Origin: Climacteris rufus
Taxonomy: Eukaryota > Chordata > Aves > Passeriformes > Climacteridae
DNA length: 64,000 bases
Direction of reading: 5' to 3'
NCBI GenBank assembly: GCA_013398175.1
Contig: VZRZ01004926.1
Span: 18,036-82,035 of the forward strand
The stretch's first letter is position 1. Every line of letters starts with the position of its first letter. Positions 36,346 through 47,076 of this stretch are shown here, piece after piece. The notes under the pieces are model-generated. The model was not told the DNA's origin. It saw only the letters and a program-made list of their open reading frames with translations, and made no database searches. A program made the translations under genes and the position numbers.

Positions 36346-37409
36346 GGCAATGCAGGGAGGGGTGATGGATGTGGAGGGCCTGGAGAAGTCGTGGAAAATC
36401 ACAGTGGTGGCAAAACATGGGAATCTGAGTGTCAGCCTTACCCATGGACATCATCCCCTGTGGCCATGGGGGACAGGAACCCCCTGGCTGGGGGGAGACA
36501 CTGGGAATGTCTCACTGGGAATGTCTCCAGGCCGTGCTCCATCAGGATTCCAGGCTGGTTGTAAACACCCAGGAGGTGATGACCCCCCAAGAAATATCCA
36601 CCTTTCCCTGCTGCTGGATTCTGGGATAGTTTAGTCCTTCCTTATCAGCTGGGGAGCCACATGTTCTCACCACAGTTGTCTACATCCCAACCTTCCCCTT
36701 CCATGTGGGAAGTTCCTGGATAACCTCAGGCCCGCTGAGATGCACGTGGGGAAATCACCACTCCAGAATTCAGGAGTTTGACTTGGATTTTTTCCAGTCA
36801 TTTCCCAAGGATGAGCTCCACACACCGTGTTCTCTGAGGCCTCAGCAGGTCCCTCCGTGCTGTGGAGGCTTCTCCTGCTCTTCCCTGCGGATCTGGGGAG
36901 TGTTCAGGAGGAGAAAGGCCTCGTGCAGGCAGAGCATTGGTATTTTTAGATCAAAGACCAGTTTAATAAAAAAAAACCAAAAAAAAACAGAAGAGGAGAA
37001 GGAGGATTAGAACAATAAGTACATTTAATTTTAGCCTAGTTTGGATTCCTCATAAAGTCAGGGAACTTGGAGCTCGCTTCAGTTGCCTCTGGCTTTCCTA
37101 AATAAACACACCGGAGCAGGGCTGGGAAGTTAAGTAGCACAGAAAATTGCAGAAAGTTTCATTTTAATATTCTAGGAGAATATTAAGGGCTGTTTTACGG
37201 GCCAGGCCCTGGAATTAAATTTTAATGCTGTACAAAACTCCTGAGGTTGTTTTGGTAGGCAGCTTCTGGAGCTACAAAGAGACTTTTTTTGTGCAGAAAA
37301 GGTCAGAGTCAGGGCAGGGTGAGGGACCTTCTCCAACCATGGCAAGTGAGGGGGGTTTGGGGCCAGGATCTGCTTCTTATGGAATTTTGTAATTTCTTTT
37401 GGAATTTTT

Positions 37410-37780
37410 GTCTGGAGAAGAGCAGGCTCAGGGGGGATCTCATTGCTCTCTACAACTCTTGGATAGGAGGGTGGAGTGAGGTGGGGTTGGGCTCTTCTGC
37501 CACGTCTCAAGGGAAAGGATGAGAGGAAAAGGCCTTAAGTTGTCCCAGGGGAGGTTCAGATCAGAGATTAAAAGCAATTTTTCCCTGCAGGAGTGGGCAT
37601 TGGCATTGGAATAAGCTGCCCAGGGATGTGGTGGAGTCACCATTTGTGGCAGCGTTCAGGAGGTGTCTGGATGTGGCACTTGGGAACTTGGTTTAGGGAT
37701 GGTTACAGTGGTGGTGGTGGTGGGACTGGGTGATCCTGAATGTCCCTTCCAACCTGGATGGCTCTGGGATTCTGGGAATT
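37410..37780 (+). mobile_element. CR1 LINE fragment, older and longer copy
   Basis: Sense copy from 'gtctggagaagagcaggctc' through 'tctcattgctctctacaact', 'gggatgtggtggagtcacca' and 'ggtgtctggatgtggcactt' to 'ccttccaacctggatggctc'. The match to the usual CR1 3' region is collinear over about 370 bp. Confidence 0.95.
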
Positions 37781-37875
37781 TTACCTCAGGCTAAAGAGAC
37801 CTGATTGCCACCAACCTCCTCTGTTGGGTGGTCTGGTCCATGTGTGTTTCACCTGGGAAGTGTGTTGGGATGAAG

Positions 37876-37992
37876 ATTTATGGAATCATTAAGGTTGGAA
37901 AAGCCCTCTAGGATCATGGATTCCAACCTTTACCCCAGGGCTGCCAAGGCCACTTCTAACCCATGTCCCCAAGGGCCCCATCCACATATTAA
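37876..37992 (-). mobile_element. CR1 LINE 3' terminal fragment
   Basis: Antisense copy from 'tatggaatcattaaggttgg' through 'aagccctctaggatcatgga' to 'ccaagggccccatccaca'. It lies about 95 bp from the sense copy ending at 37780, forming an inverted pair. Confidence 0.85.
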
Positions 37993-40900
37993 TGCCATAA
38001 TACCAAGGCCTTGGATGCTGTAGGTCTTTATTAACCTAAGGTTAGAGGTGATGAAGTGAGTGGGATGAGGCAGAAGGTCTCACTCATGACTCTTCCTGGC
38101 TCCAAGTCACCATCAAACAGCCGCTGTCCCCTTGGCTGTCCCAGCAGAGGGTGAGAGTTGGGAAGTTGGAGTCATCCTGCCTTGCTCCAGCCTCAGAGGA
38201 TGGGCACAGAGCCCTGGTTTGCTGCTCCTGCCTGTGCATCCTCCTCGCTCTAAACTGGTTCCTTTTCACACCAGCTAAATGTAGAGGTTGTGAGGAAACA
38301 TTTCCAGCCTCAGAAATCACATCCCTGACAGCCCAGGGTGACAAAGTCACTGTGTTTGTGGGTGTACATGAAACAATCCGATCTGTGTTACGTTGCTTTT
38401 CATTCTCTTTTTCGTGTTTTGGGAATTTGCTTGCTTTTGGATCCTGGTTTCTGGGAAGAGGAGGGAAGCTCAGTGCCAAGAAGGAAACCTGGATCCACTC
38501 AGGAGCTGGGGTTTGGGTCTCAGGCTCTCTCCAGCCAGGGAGGGGCTGCTCTGTCTCCGTGTTACGGAGGTGGGAGGTAGGACTTGACTTATGAACCGCT
38601 TTTGGGTCTGCTTTGTAAGAACTTGCCAGATATTAATAAAAGCTAAAAATAGTTCAGGCTCTGCCTTAAAACAGCCCTGACTGAAATGCAGGAAAAATCA
38701 GGATTGCAGCTCATCATGGTGGAGACAGCAAGATAAACCCAGGAGGGCTGGAGGCAAAATGCTTTTCTGAGACTGGGAGGATTTGGGAAGTTTAATGGAT
38801 GAGCTGGAGAATAAACTCAGATTAGGAAATTCCAGGTGAGGATAGGGAGTCCTTGAAGCCTGGAGTAGCAGAGCTTTGATGTGGGTGTGTAAATCTGAGT
38901 CTAAGTCACAAGGACCAAGACTTGTTTGAAGTGTTTTAAAACCCTGACCTTTTCCCTCAGTGCTGCTGTGAAGCCAGAACCGACCCAGGTTTGTTTTTCT
39001 GTCTCTCTGGCAGTGCTGCAAGGTGGGAATAATCCCAGTCAGTGGAAGGACAGGAGGAAAAAGCAGGTTGGGAATGAAATCTCAGGAATGTGGGTCACTG
39101 TGCCGTGTCTCCTGCAGCAGTGGGAATTCCCTTGGCCCTCACCTGTCACATCAGGGTGTGTTCCTGCAGATAAGCTTTTCCTGGGTTACCTTTATTCTTT
39201 TCAAGGTTAGCAGTGACTTTATAGAAGTGGGAAGTTTAACTCTTTGCTGGAATGGCTTTAAATGTCCTTTGCTCCAGCACTGGCATTGGCAGCAGTGTTG
39301 GATTCACCCCTCCTTGCCAGGCTCTGCTTTCCTGCCTTTTTCCATCCCCATCCAGTGGATTGTGGGAACATCCCACATTTTAGGGCTTCCTGAGCTCCTC
39401 CTAATGCATCCAGAGCCATTCATGGGAACAAATGGATCAGGAGGGCTCTGTGTTCATTCCCAGCACATTAATGTCAGGATTCATTAATAAAAGGGATGTA
39501 GACTTCAAGATGATGAGATCAATAGGAGCAGCAGCCCGATGCTATTAATTAGCAATGCTATTAATTAGCAGTGCTCATGCTTTTGAGTCAGTTGAGTTGC
39601 TGCTTCACTCATTTTCCAAAACCTTCAGCCTTTTAATCTTCAGGAAAACGAGGAATAAGTGGGAAAAAGCACAGCTCAGTCCTTCCACCTGTGGCACTGG
39701 GAGCTGGTGCTGGTGTGACCTGGGCTGCAGGTGGCACCTGGAGGCATCTCCTGCTCCTTCCCATCCCAGCTGGCTGCTTCCTCCTGCTCTGACACATGGG
39801 ATGTGATTTTAGCATATTCCCTGGTTAATGCTGGCTGCAGGAGAACTTTGCCCCTGAGGCTTGGAACCACCATGTGTGGCCACCAGCAGCTCCCTTTTCC
39901 ATGGAATGGGACAGCAGGACAACCCCAAGAGACGTGTTTGAAGCCAGGGTGAAGCCAAGCCGTGGTGGTGGTGCCCAAGTCTTGCAGATCCTCCACAAAT
40001 GGAGATTTTAGTGCCAAAACCTGGAATTGGAGACTCCGCCACTTTGCATGGAGCTAGGCTTTGTTTCATAGGTTAAAAAGATATAAATTTCCTTGATGCA
40101 CTCTTGGTTTTATTTTTAACTCTTGAGCAATCTAATATTTTGTAGGTCTGCTTGTATTTCCCCCAATTTTCCATCTGCTACTGTCATTAATTTAAGGCCT
40201 CAGCTTACCCTGCCAACCCCGAGCGAATGGAATGGAAACCTTACCTATATTGTCTGGCACGCAGCAGCAGCAGACACGAATAACTTTGGAATTTGTGGGG
40301 AAAAAGAGAAGCCAAGATGGGGTTGGAAGGGAGCCCTTGCAGACAGCAGGAGGCTGTGCAGGATGCAGCTGCAGTTGCTCCAGCTTTGTGTTTGGAGGTG
40401 TTGCTGAGGGCTCGGAAGCGGGGCGATCCCGTTTCCTACGGCCTCTCCCGGCAGGATGAGGTGCCAGAGCTTGGCTTTCCTCCCCTCCTCAGCCCTGGAA
40501 GCACCGTGAGGGAGTGGAAATGGGAAAGTGAGGAAGGTGGGACTGATTTCCTGAGGTTGTGGGAGGAAGGAGCGGAGCAAAGCTGCAGAGCTCACCTGGG
40601 CATGGATGCTCGGCCAGGGGGGCAAAAGAGTTTGGCCAGAAATGGGGATTTTTGGGCTGGCTTGTGTTGGGTAGGAGCAATCCCTGTCAGGGCCAGCCAG
40701 GGATGGGGATGAGCATGGGAATGAGGATGCAAAGCAGTGGGGCACAAGATGAGGCTGCTTCAAGTGCGGTTTCCACTCCTGGAAATGGGGTTTTATGGCA
40801 TCCTGATGGAAGCTGGGGATCCAATTAAAGGCACAGCTCTTCCTGAGCTGCTGGAAATCTGCTCTGCTGGCAAAGGCTGTGCAGCTGCACAAGTGGGTGG

Positions 40901-41454
40901 TGACACTGGGGACGCAGGCAGGAGAGGAGAGAGTGGGGCCATCCCTGCTGGCAACAGCAGGAGCTTGGATTGTTTTAGGAAGGGAATAGTTCAGCTCTCC
41001 AAAGCCTTCAGAACTCTAATTGGGAAAAGATGGGAAGAGAAACCACAGGTCACAGACCTGTCATTAGCTCCAAAGCACTGGGATGTGTGAAGGCCGTGGC
41101 TGCAAGAGCTGGAAGTGGCCAGCAGACCTTGGTGAGTCATTCCAGGGATCCACAGGCAACCAGAAATCCAGACAAGGAAAGTGTCTGCTGGGGTGTGACT
41201 GCAGCCAGAACTCCTGGAGCCAGTTCAGTAGCCTCTGCCACAGATCCTGCTGCTACAGCTGCAGTTATGGATTTAGGAGCAGTGCACTTGGATTGCAGGA
41301 GCCACTTGGGGTGGTTCCATGCAGAGATGTAAAGAAAATCTGTTGCTTCCCATGTAAGTAAAAATATCGTGGTGCAGGAACCAGTTTTCCAGCAGGGAGT
41401 GGCTGATAAGGGTGAGAAAATCACTGGTCCAGGTTTCAGAGAAGGTGTGATACA

Positions 41455-41862
41455 GATTCATGGAATATTCTGAGTGGGAAGGGACACACAAGGATGGATC
41501 CAACCCCTGGCCCTGCACAGACACCCCAACAATCCCACCCTGGGCATCCCTGGGAGCGTTGTCCAAAGGCTCCTGGAGCTCTGGCAGCCTTGGGGCTGTG
41601 CCAGTTCCCTGGGGAGAAGAACCTTTTCCTTTTATCCAGGCTGACCCTGCCCTGACAAAGCTCCAGCCATTCCCTGGGCCCTGTCCCTGCCACAGAGAGC
41701 AGAGATTGGAGCTGCCCCTCAGGAGGAAGCTCCAGACTGGGATGTCTCCCCTCAGTCTCCTCCGGCTGAACAAGCCAAGTGACCTCAAATGCTCCTCATA
41801 CATCCCTTCCAGATCCTTCACCATCCCTGTGTCCCTCCTGTGGACACTTTCTGGTAGATCTA
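41455..41862 (-). mobile_element. CR1 LINE fragment, longest copy in this half
   Basis: Antisense copy from 'attcatggaatattctgagt' through 'caacaatcccaccctgggca', 'tcccctcagtctcctccggc' and 'atccttcaccatccctgtgt' to 'ctcctgtggacactttctgg'. Four hundred collinear bases make this one of the least truncated copies here. It does not reach the reverse transcriptase region. Confidence 0.95.
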
Positions 41863-42429
41863 AACCTCCCTTAGGTTGTGCAGGTAACCAAGGTGGCTGT
41901 TTCCTTCCCAGTTCCCTCCAGTGGAGGTAAAGCCAAGGTCTGGAGGGACTCTGGGGTGACCCCTGGTCCTGTCCATGCCATGGGCACGGTTTTAAATCTC
42001 TTGTTGAGAAGTGAGTGGGTGCAAATCACCCTCTGTTTACACACAGGGATTTAAACCTGGCTGCACAGGGTGTCCAGAGAGGATTTTCCCTGTGGGAGAG
42101 GGCAGGAATGCCTGAAGTGAGTTGTTGAGGGACACGAAGTGGTTTTGTGCAGCAAAGCAAAGCACTTCCCTTTGCAGAATGAGATCAGATGGATTCATTT
42201 CGGAATGAGATCACTGGAGCCTGCTGCCTGCCTCTTGTTTTCCCTGTTCCAGGCTCTCAGCCCTGCTGAACTCCTGCCGTGGCTGAATCCTGCAGGGGAT
42301 TCCAGGCAGGTTTCTTGTCCCAGAGCCAGCCTGGATGCATAAGCTGATTAATTCTAAGGAGATCAGAGCCTGACAAGGGCTGCATTGCAGGTAAACAGTG
42401 GAGCTTTTCCTCCAGCTGAGCTCCAGTGT

Positions 42430-42660
42430 ATCTGTGGAACACGGCTCAGAAGTGAGGAATGGTGCTGGAAGAACCCTCAGGAAAAATACCAAGAAGTGCA
42501 TGAAATGATAAGTGGAGCTGATAAGGTGCCTGGTGAGAGACTGAGAGGAGAATCAAGCAGAGATACGATCAGAGCCTATAAATACTGTCAACATGACAGC
42601 AGAGATGAGCAGAAGAAAGAGTATTTGTTATCTGATGGCAAACAAGCTTTGGGAAGAGCA
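42430..42660. promoter_or_regulatory. Purine-rich segment with GATA-motif cluster
   Basis: GATAAG occurs at 42507-42512 and 42520-42525, and the reverse motif TTATCT at 42628-42633. The segment is non-repetitive and compositionally unlike its neighbours. It also falls in a 255-codon open frame (42385-43152) that I do not accept as coding. The regulatory reading is an inference from motif clustering only. Confidence 0.22.
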
Positions 42661-43341
42661 GAGCAGGAGGCGTGGAGGGGTTCCCTGGGAGCAGGGACAC
42701 TCCTTGACACTCCTTGGTTGGGGTCTTTCAGGCAGTGCTGGGATGGGCTGGGGACCCCCTCGGTGCTCCTGCATGGACCAGGAGGTCCAGGGGCACTGTG
42801 GGGGCCCACAGTGTTCCCAGGAAGGGCTTTGTGGTCACACAGAAGGTGTGGATGGTGTTTGGGACGTGTGTCCCTCGCTCCTGTGCAGAGGGCTGCAGCA
42901 GCCTCAGAGCCCACCAGCAGGAATGCCACCCCTGCTCCTGGATCACACCCAGGAAAGCAGGGAGAGGGAAATCTGGAGCAGCATCCATGGGGGAGCTGGG
43001 GGAGGAGCAGCACTGCCTCTCCCCAGGAATGGGAAGGCCCTGGGGGAGTGTTGGGAATGCAATCCTGTGTCCTTCCCAACTGCTGGGATGTGCACAGGGA
43101 GAGCCTTGGATCCAGGCACTGCTGGGAAGCCTTGCCCTTGGTGGCCAGGTAACCTCAGCTGTCCCTTGAGCTGTCCCAGGGCTCTCCTGATACCCCTCAG
43201 GGGTCAACTGGGATAACTGGGGCCATCTGGGAGTTCAAACTGAAGCCCAGGAGCTGCTGGAGCCCACGAGGTGCTTGGTGGGTCCCACCCACCGCTGGGC
43301 TGGGATGAGCAGGATCCTCTCCAGACCTGGTGTTTGCTGAG

Positions 43342-43572
43342 CTCTCCAGGTGTTCTGGGTTCTCTCAGGCGTCCTGGGTTCTCTCCCAGTGGTTCTGGGT
43401 TCTCTCAGATGTCCTGGGTTCTCTCCCAGTGGTTCTGGCCTCTCCAGGTGTTCTAGTTTATCTCCAGGTGTTCCTGGGTTCTCTCCCAGTGTTCCTGGGT
43501 CCTCTCCAGGTGTTCTAGGTTATCTCCAGGTGTTCTGGGTTCTCTCCCAGTGTTCCTGGCCTCTCCAGGAGC
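43342..43572. repeat. Degenerate minisatellite, about 19-22-bp units
   Basis: Around a dozen units alternate between 'ctctccaggtgttctgggtt' and 'ctctcccagtggttctgggt' types, with units such as 'atctccaggtgttctagg'. Units are diverged, so this array is older than the 20-bp and 28-bp arrays. Confidence 0.88.
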
Positions 43573-44077
43573 ACAAGCACCACAAGTTTTGCAGTGCACT
43601 CCCAGACAGGGCTCCTGGGAAAGCTGCCTGGGGAGCGAGTGGCCTGTGCCACCCTTCCCCAGAGAACTGTCCTGGAAGGAGATCTCACATCAAAGGAGCC
43701 AGGGAGTGATAGGGATCAAATAATTGCTGCCTCTCCCCTTTCCTTCTGACTCCTGTCACTCACAGTCTGGGATTGTTATCTCTGTGGGGTTGGGCAGCAG
43801 CAATCCTGGCTCGGGGATCTGTGTCACCCAGATAAGGTGCTGTGTGGTGACTTTGACCAACCTGGATAGCTGTTGGAATGAAATGACATTTAACTGGGAG
43901 AGGACTGTCCTTCTGCAGCCCCAGCCCCCAGTGAGGGGTGTGTTTGCCTTAGGAATGTGCTCAGGGGAAGGGAAGGGGATGTGGAGAACTCCAGGGACCA
44001 GTCTGGGGTGAAAAGTGGCTCCTGTGCTGTGGCAGTTCAGGGAATCCTGTCCTCTCTGATGAGTGCAGGTCACTGGT

Positions 44078-44272
44078 TGTAGAATCCCAAAATAGTTTGG
44101 ATTTGGAGGGACCTTAAAGCTCCTTGGGCAGGGACACCTTCCACCATCCCAGGCTGCTCCAAGCCCCATCCAACCTGGCCTTGGACACTTCCAGGGATCC
44201 AGGGGCAGCCCCAGCTTCTCTGGGCACCCTGTGCCAGGGCCTCCCCACCCTAACAAGGAAGATTTTTTTCCT
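44078..44272 (-). mobile_element. CR1 LINE 3' fragment upstream of exon 2
   Basis: Antisense copy from 'gtagaatcccaaaatagttt' through 'caggctgctccaagccccat' and 'cagggatccaggggcagccc' to 'agggcctccccaccctaaca'. It lies about 250 bp upstream of exon 2. Confidence 0.92.
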
Positions 44273-44525
44273 AAAAAACCAGAAACTGGAGCCCAGGCCT
44301 GGCCCTCAGCTGCTCACCTCGTGTGTCCCAGCCCTGCCCTTGGGTGCCTCGTGATTCACTGGCGCTTTGGGGGCCAAAACCAACACGGAGAGGGAATGTT
44401 CCTGAACAACTCTGGCATCAGGAATTCACATAAAACAATTAAACAACCGCAGCCACGCTGCCTTGGGTTGCTCCAGCTGGATTTGGCCGTGGCTGATCCC
44501 TCACCCTGTTCCTGTCTCTCCACAG

Positions 44526-44609
44526 AATGCCATGAACCTGCCTCCTGACAAAGCCCGGCTGCTGCGCCAGTATGACAACGAGAAGAAGTGGGAGCTCATC
44601 TGTGACCAG
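44526..44609 (+). CDS. FMNL2: FMNL2 coding exon 2 (formin-like protein 2, partial)
   Basis: Eighty-four bases translate in phase 0 to 28 residues, NAMNLPPDKARLLRQ through KKWELICDQ, the start of the GTPase-binding domain of FMNL formins. FMNL2 is a Diaphanous-related formin that nucleates and elongates actin filaments at the leading edge and is activated by Cdc42 binding to this N-terminal region. The acceptor is a strong pyrimidine tract ending 'tctctccacag|AAT' and the donor is CAG|GTAAGG. By recollection the peptide equals human FMNL2 residues 40-67; FMNL1 and FMNL3 each differ at several positions. The preceding exon, with the myristoylated start, is outside the window. Inverted CR1 copies lie on both sides (44078 and 45985). 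Confidence 0.97.
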
Positions 44610-44820
44610 GTAAGGAGGGTCTGCAGAGCCTTTGGGGTTTTTCCTCTTTCCATCTGCTCCATGCCCAGCATCCCTGGGCACAGCAGGACCTTGCAGAGCA
44701 ACCATTTCCAGGAGTTCCAAACACTCATTCCTTTGGCCTTTTGCTCTGTTGTTGGAAACCACTCATAAAGGCCTTGCAATAATAACTGCAACCAACCCAA
44801 TCCAATCTGGGGTTCTGTCT

Positions 44821-44960
44821 TTCCATGATTTGTGTCATGGGTGTTTCTCAGAGTGTCCCAGAGAGGTGTGAGCTCCGTGCTGGAGTCCCTGCTGGCAGCA
44901 GGATGGGCAGAAGCCATTTGGTCCCAGCCTGGATGTGCAAATTCCCACCTCACAGAGGGA
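44821..44960. repeat. Locally duplicated segment, copy 1
   Basis: From 'ttccatgatttgtg' through 'cccagagaggtgtgagctcc' to 'gtgcaaattcccacctca', this segment is close to a copy at 46122-46245, with an 11-bp length difference near the start. Neither copy resembles CR1 beyond the first 20 or so bases. Confidence 0.85.
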
Positions 44961-45594
44961 TATCCCTTTCCCCTCTGGTGTTTCCATCCCGGATTCCCTC
45001 TGGGTGCTGAATGCTGCTGATTTTGCCCTGCACAGGCTCAGCCTGACTGAGAGTCTTGCCCTGTGCATGCTGAACAAATGAGCTCAGTGCAGGGGTCTCT
45101 GGCTCCCCACATCACACAGTGACACTGGCAGAGCTGTCACCTCCAGGGACAGGAGACTGGTGATGCAGCCTGAACTCCTGTTCACCTCCAGAGGCTGGAG
45201 CCAGCCTCGGATTAGGCAGTGGCAGATGCTGAGGCATCTCCTCTGAGCTGTGCTGCAGCTTTGGCAGGCTGTGCAGCAACTGGCAGCTCAGCTTTGCTGG
45301 GATGGATAAACAAAAGCGGCGTTTTTGGGGGGAAAACGAAGGGTGCCAAAGGGAGGGTGTGCATTTGGGAGCCAGCAGCAAAAGTGGGATCCATGAACTT
45401 CAGCAGTAATGGCTGATGGAAATAATTGATCCAAGCCTGGGAAGGTAGGATGTTCCCTTGGGATGTAAACTCAGCAGAAGCAGGGTGAGGGTTCAGCAGG
45501 AAGTGTGGCCGTGCTGGGATGTCACGAACATTCAGATAAATACATTTGTGGGGCATTTCCTATTTAGCTGTTACAGTGGTGGGGTATCTGAGAA

Positions 45595-45842
45595 AATCTT
45601 GGAATCCCAGACTGGTTTGGGTTGGGAGGGATCTTAAAGCCCATCCACTTCCAACCCCAGGGACACCTTCCATGATTTCACATTACTCCAAGCCCCATCC
45701 AACCTGGTCTTGGATACTTCAGGGATGGGACAGCCACAGCTTCTCTGGGCAACCTGTGCCAGGGCCTCTCCAGCATCACAAGGAAGAATTTTTTCCCCAA
45801 TATTTCATCTAATCCTTCCCTCTGGCAGTTTAAATCCATTGC
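45595..45842 (-). mobile_element. CR1 LINE 3' fragment
   Basis: Antisense copy from 'aaatcttggaatcccagact' through 'cattactccaagccccatcc' and 'ctgtgccagggcctctccag' to 'ttccctctggcagtttaaat'. It pairs head to head with the sense copy at 45985. Confidence 0.92.
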
Positions 45843-45984
45843 ACAGGTATCTTAAAGCTTAATGAAGAATTGTTTTTTTTCCCCATGAGTTTTCTGTGCA
45901 GAGAATGCAAAGCTTGAGCTGTTTAAAGGGTGGGTTTAGTGAGACACTGAAAAATTGCAGGAACTGCTGTGAGTGATTGTGATC

Positions 45985-46131
45985 TACCCATCCCTGGCAG
46001 TGTCCAAGGCCAGGTTGGACAGGGCTTGGAGCATCCTGGGACAGTGGAAAGTGTCCCTGCCCACTGCAGGGAGTGGGACTGGATGGGCTTTAAGGTCTCT
46101 CCCGACCCAATCCATCCTGTAATTCCATGAT
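45985..46131 (+). mobile_element. CR1 LINE 3' terminal fragment
   Basis: Sense copy from 'acccatccctggcagtgtcc' through 'ggacagggcttggagcatcc' to 'cccaatccatcctgtaattc' and 'catga'. Its end merges with the second copy of the local duplication. Confidence 0.92.
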
Positions 46132-46245
46132 TTGTGACTCAGAGTATCCCAGAGAGGTGTGAGCTCCGTGCTGGAGTCCCTGTTGGCAGCAGGACAGGCA
46201 GAAGCCGTTTGATCCCGGGCTGGATGTGCAAATTCCCACCTCGGA
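46122..46245. repeat. Locally duplicated segment, copy 2
   Basis: Partner of 44821-44960. It begins inside the last bases of a CR1 element and continues through 'cccagagaggtgtgagctcc' and 'ggatgtgcaaattcccacct'. The homology includes unique DNA downstream of the CR1 end. Confidence 0.85.
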
Positions 46246-47034
46246 GCTGATCCACCCTGTGCAGCTGCTGCTGATTCACTGCCGAGCTCTGTGGCTGAGA
46301 TAGGAGGGATGAGCAGATGGGAAGGAAATTTGCAATCTGGAGTAATCTCGGCTCTTAACAGCTCCTTGCACAACCCCCAGTCCACCCCCGGGCTGGGATG
46401 AGGCCCTTCCCTGGGATGAGGCCCTTCCCATCCCTTGGAAAGGCAGGGAAACAGTGCAGGGCTGATGTAAGCAGCACTGTGGAGCGAGGAGGAGGAGGAA
46501 GAGGAGGTGACCAAGTGCCACTTTCCCCATGCCCAGCCATCCCAGGGGACAGGCTGGGGACTGCCACAGCTCCCTGATGTCCCCTGTGGGTGCTGCAGTC
46601 AGAGCAGTGTGAGCAGGTGTCACTGAAAGCACCAAAACGCAGCATATGGGGCGTGAAATATTTATATCTGTGCCTGGAATTACGTGGCTGAGAGCACTTC
46701 CAGGAGCAGGGGATGTGTAGGGTGTTTTAGTGTGAATGCAGATTTTGACTCCTGTTTTCTATTGGTTTCACCCACTGCACCATTTTCACCTGGTTTGGCT
46801 TGTAAATTAATGAGGAAATGAACTGTTTCTCTCCTGTGCTGGTTTTCAACTTAGATCTGAAAGGAAAAAGTTTCCAGAAATGGTATTTTTTAGATAATCT
46901 GTACAACCAATTCTGGATATTTGTCTATGGAATATTGGGAGAACATTAGGAGTTAATTCCTGAAAAGGAACTCTCACTTCTGCAAAAGTGGGATTAACAG
47001 AAGTAGGGAGCTACTGGTCTCATGGTGATGATGG

Positions 47035-47076
47035 CAATAGTAATAATAACAACAATAATAATAATTATTCATAATC
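47035..47076. repeat. AAT-type microsatellite
   Basis: Imperfect run of taa/aac/aat units ('agtaataataacaacaataa'). Confidence 0.8.

Larger units (their letters stand above)
1..44525 (+). other. FMNL2: FMNL2 intron 1 (3' part), inferred
   Basis: Everything upstream of the first recognisable exon lacks any coding segment I can identify. In the FMNL family the first coding exon encodes about 39 residues starting with an N-myristoylation glycine and ends in phase 0, which matches the phase-0 start of the exon at 44526. I found no such exon here, so the simplest reading is that this is the end of a very long first intron, as expected for FMNL2. Part could instead lie upstream of an alternative promoter. 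Content is CR1 fragments, tandem arrays, one LTR and unique sequence, listed separately; unlisted stretches show nothing I can name. Confidence 0.6.

Noticed and set aside
42385..43152. 255-codon open frame upstream of exon 2
   Set aside because: No homology recognised, codon use is not gene-like, and there are no splice signals giving a compatible phase.
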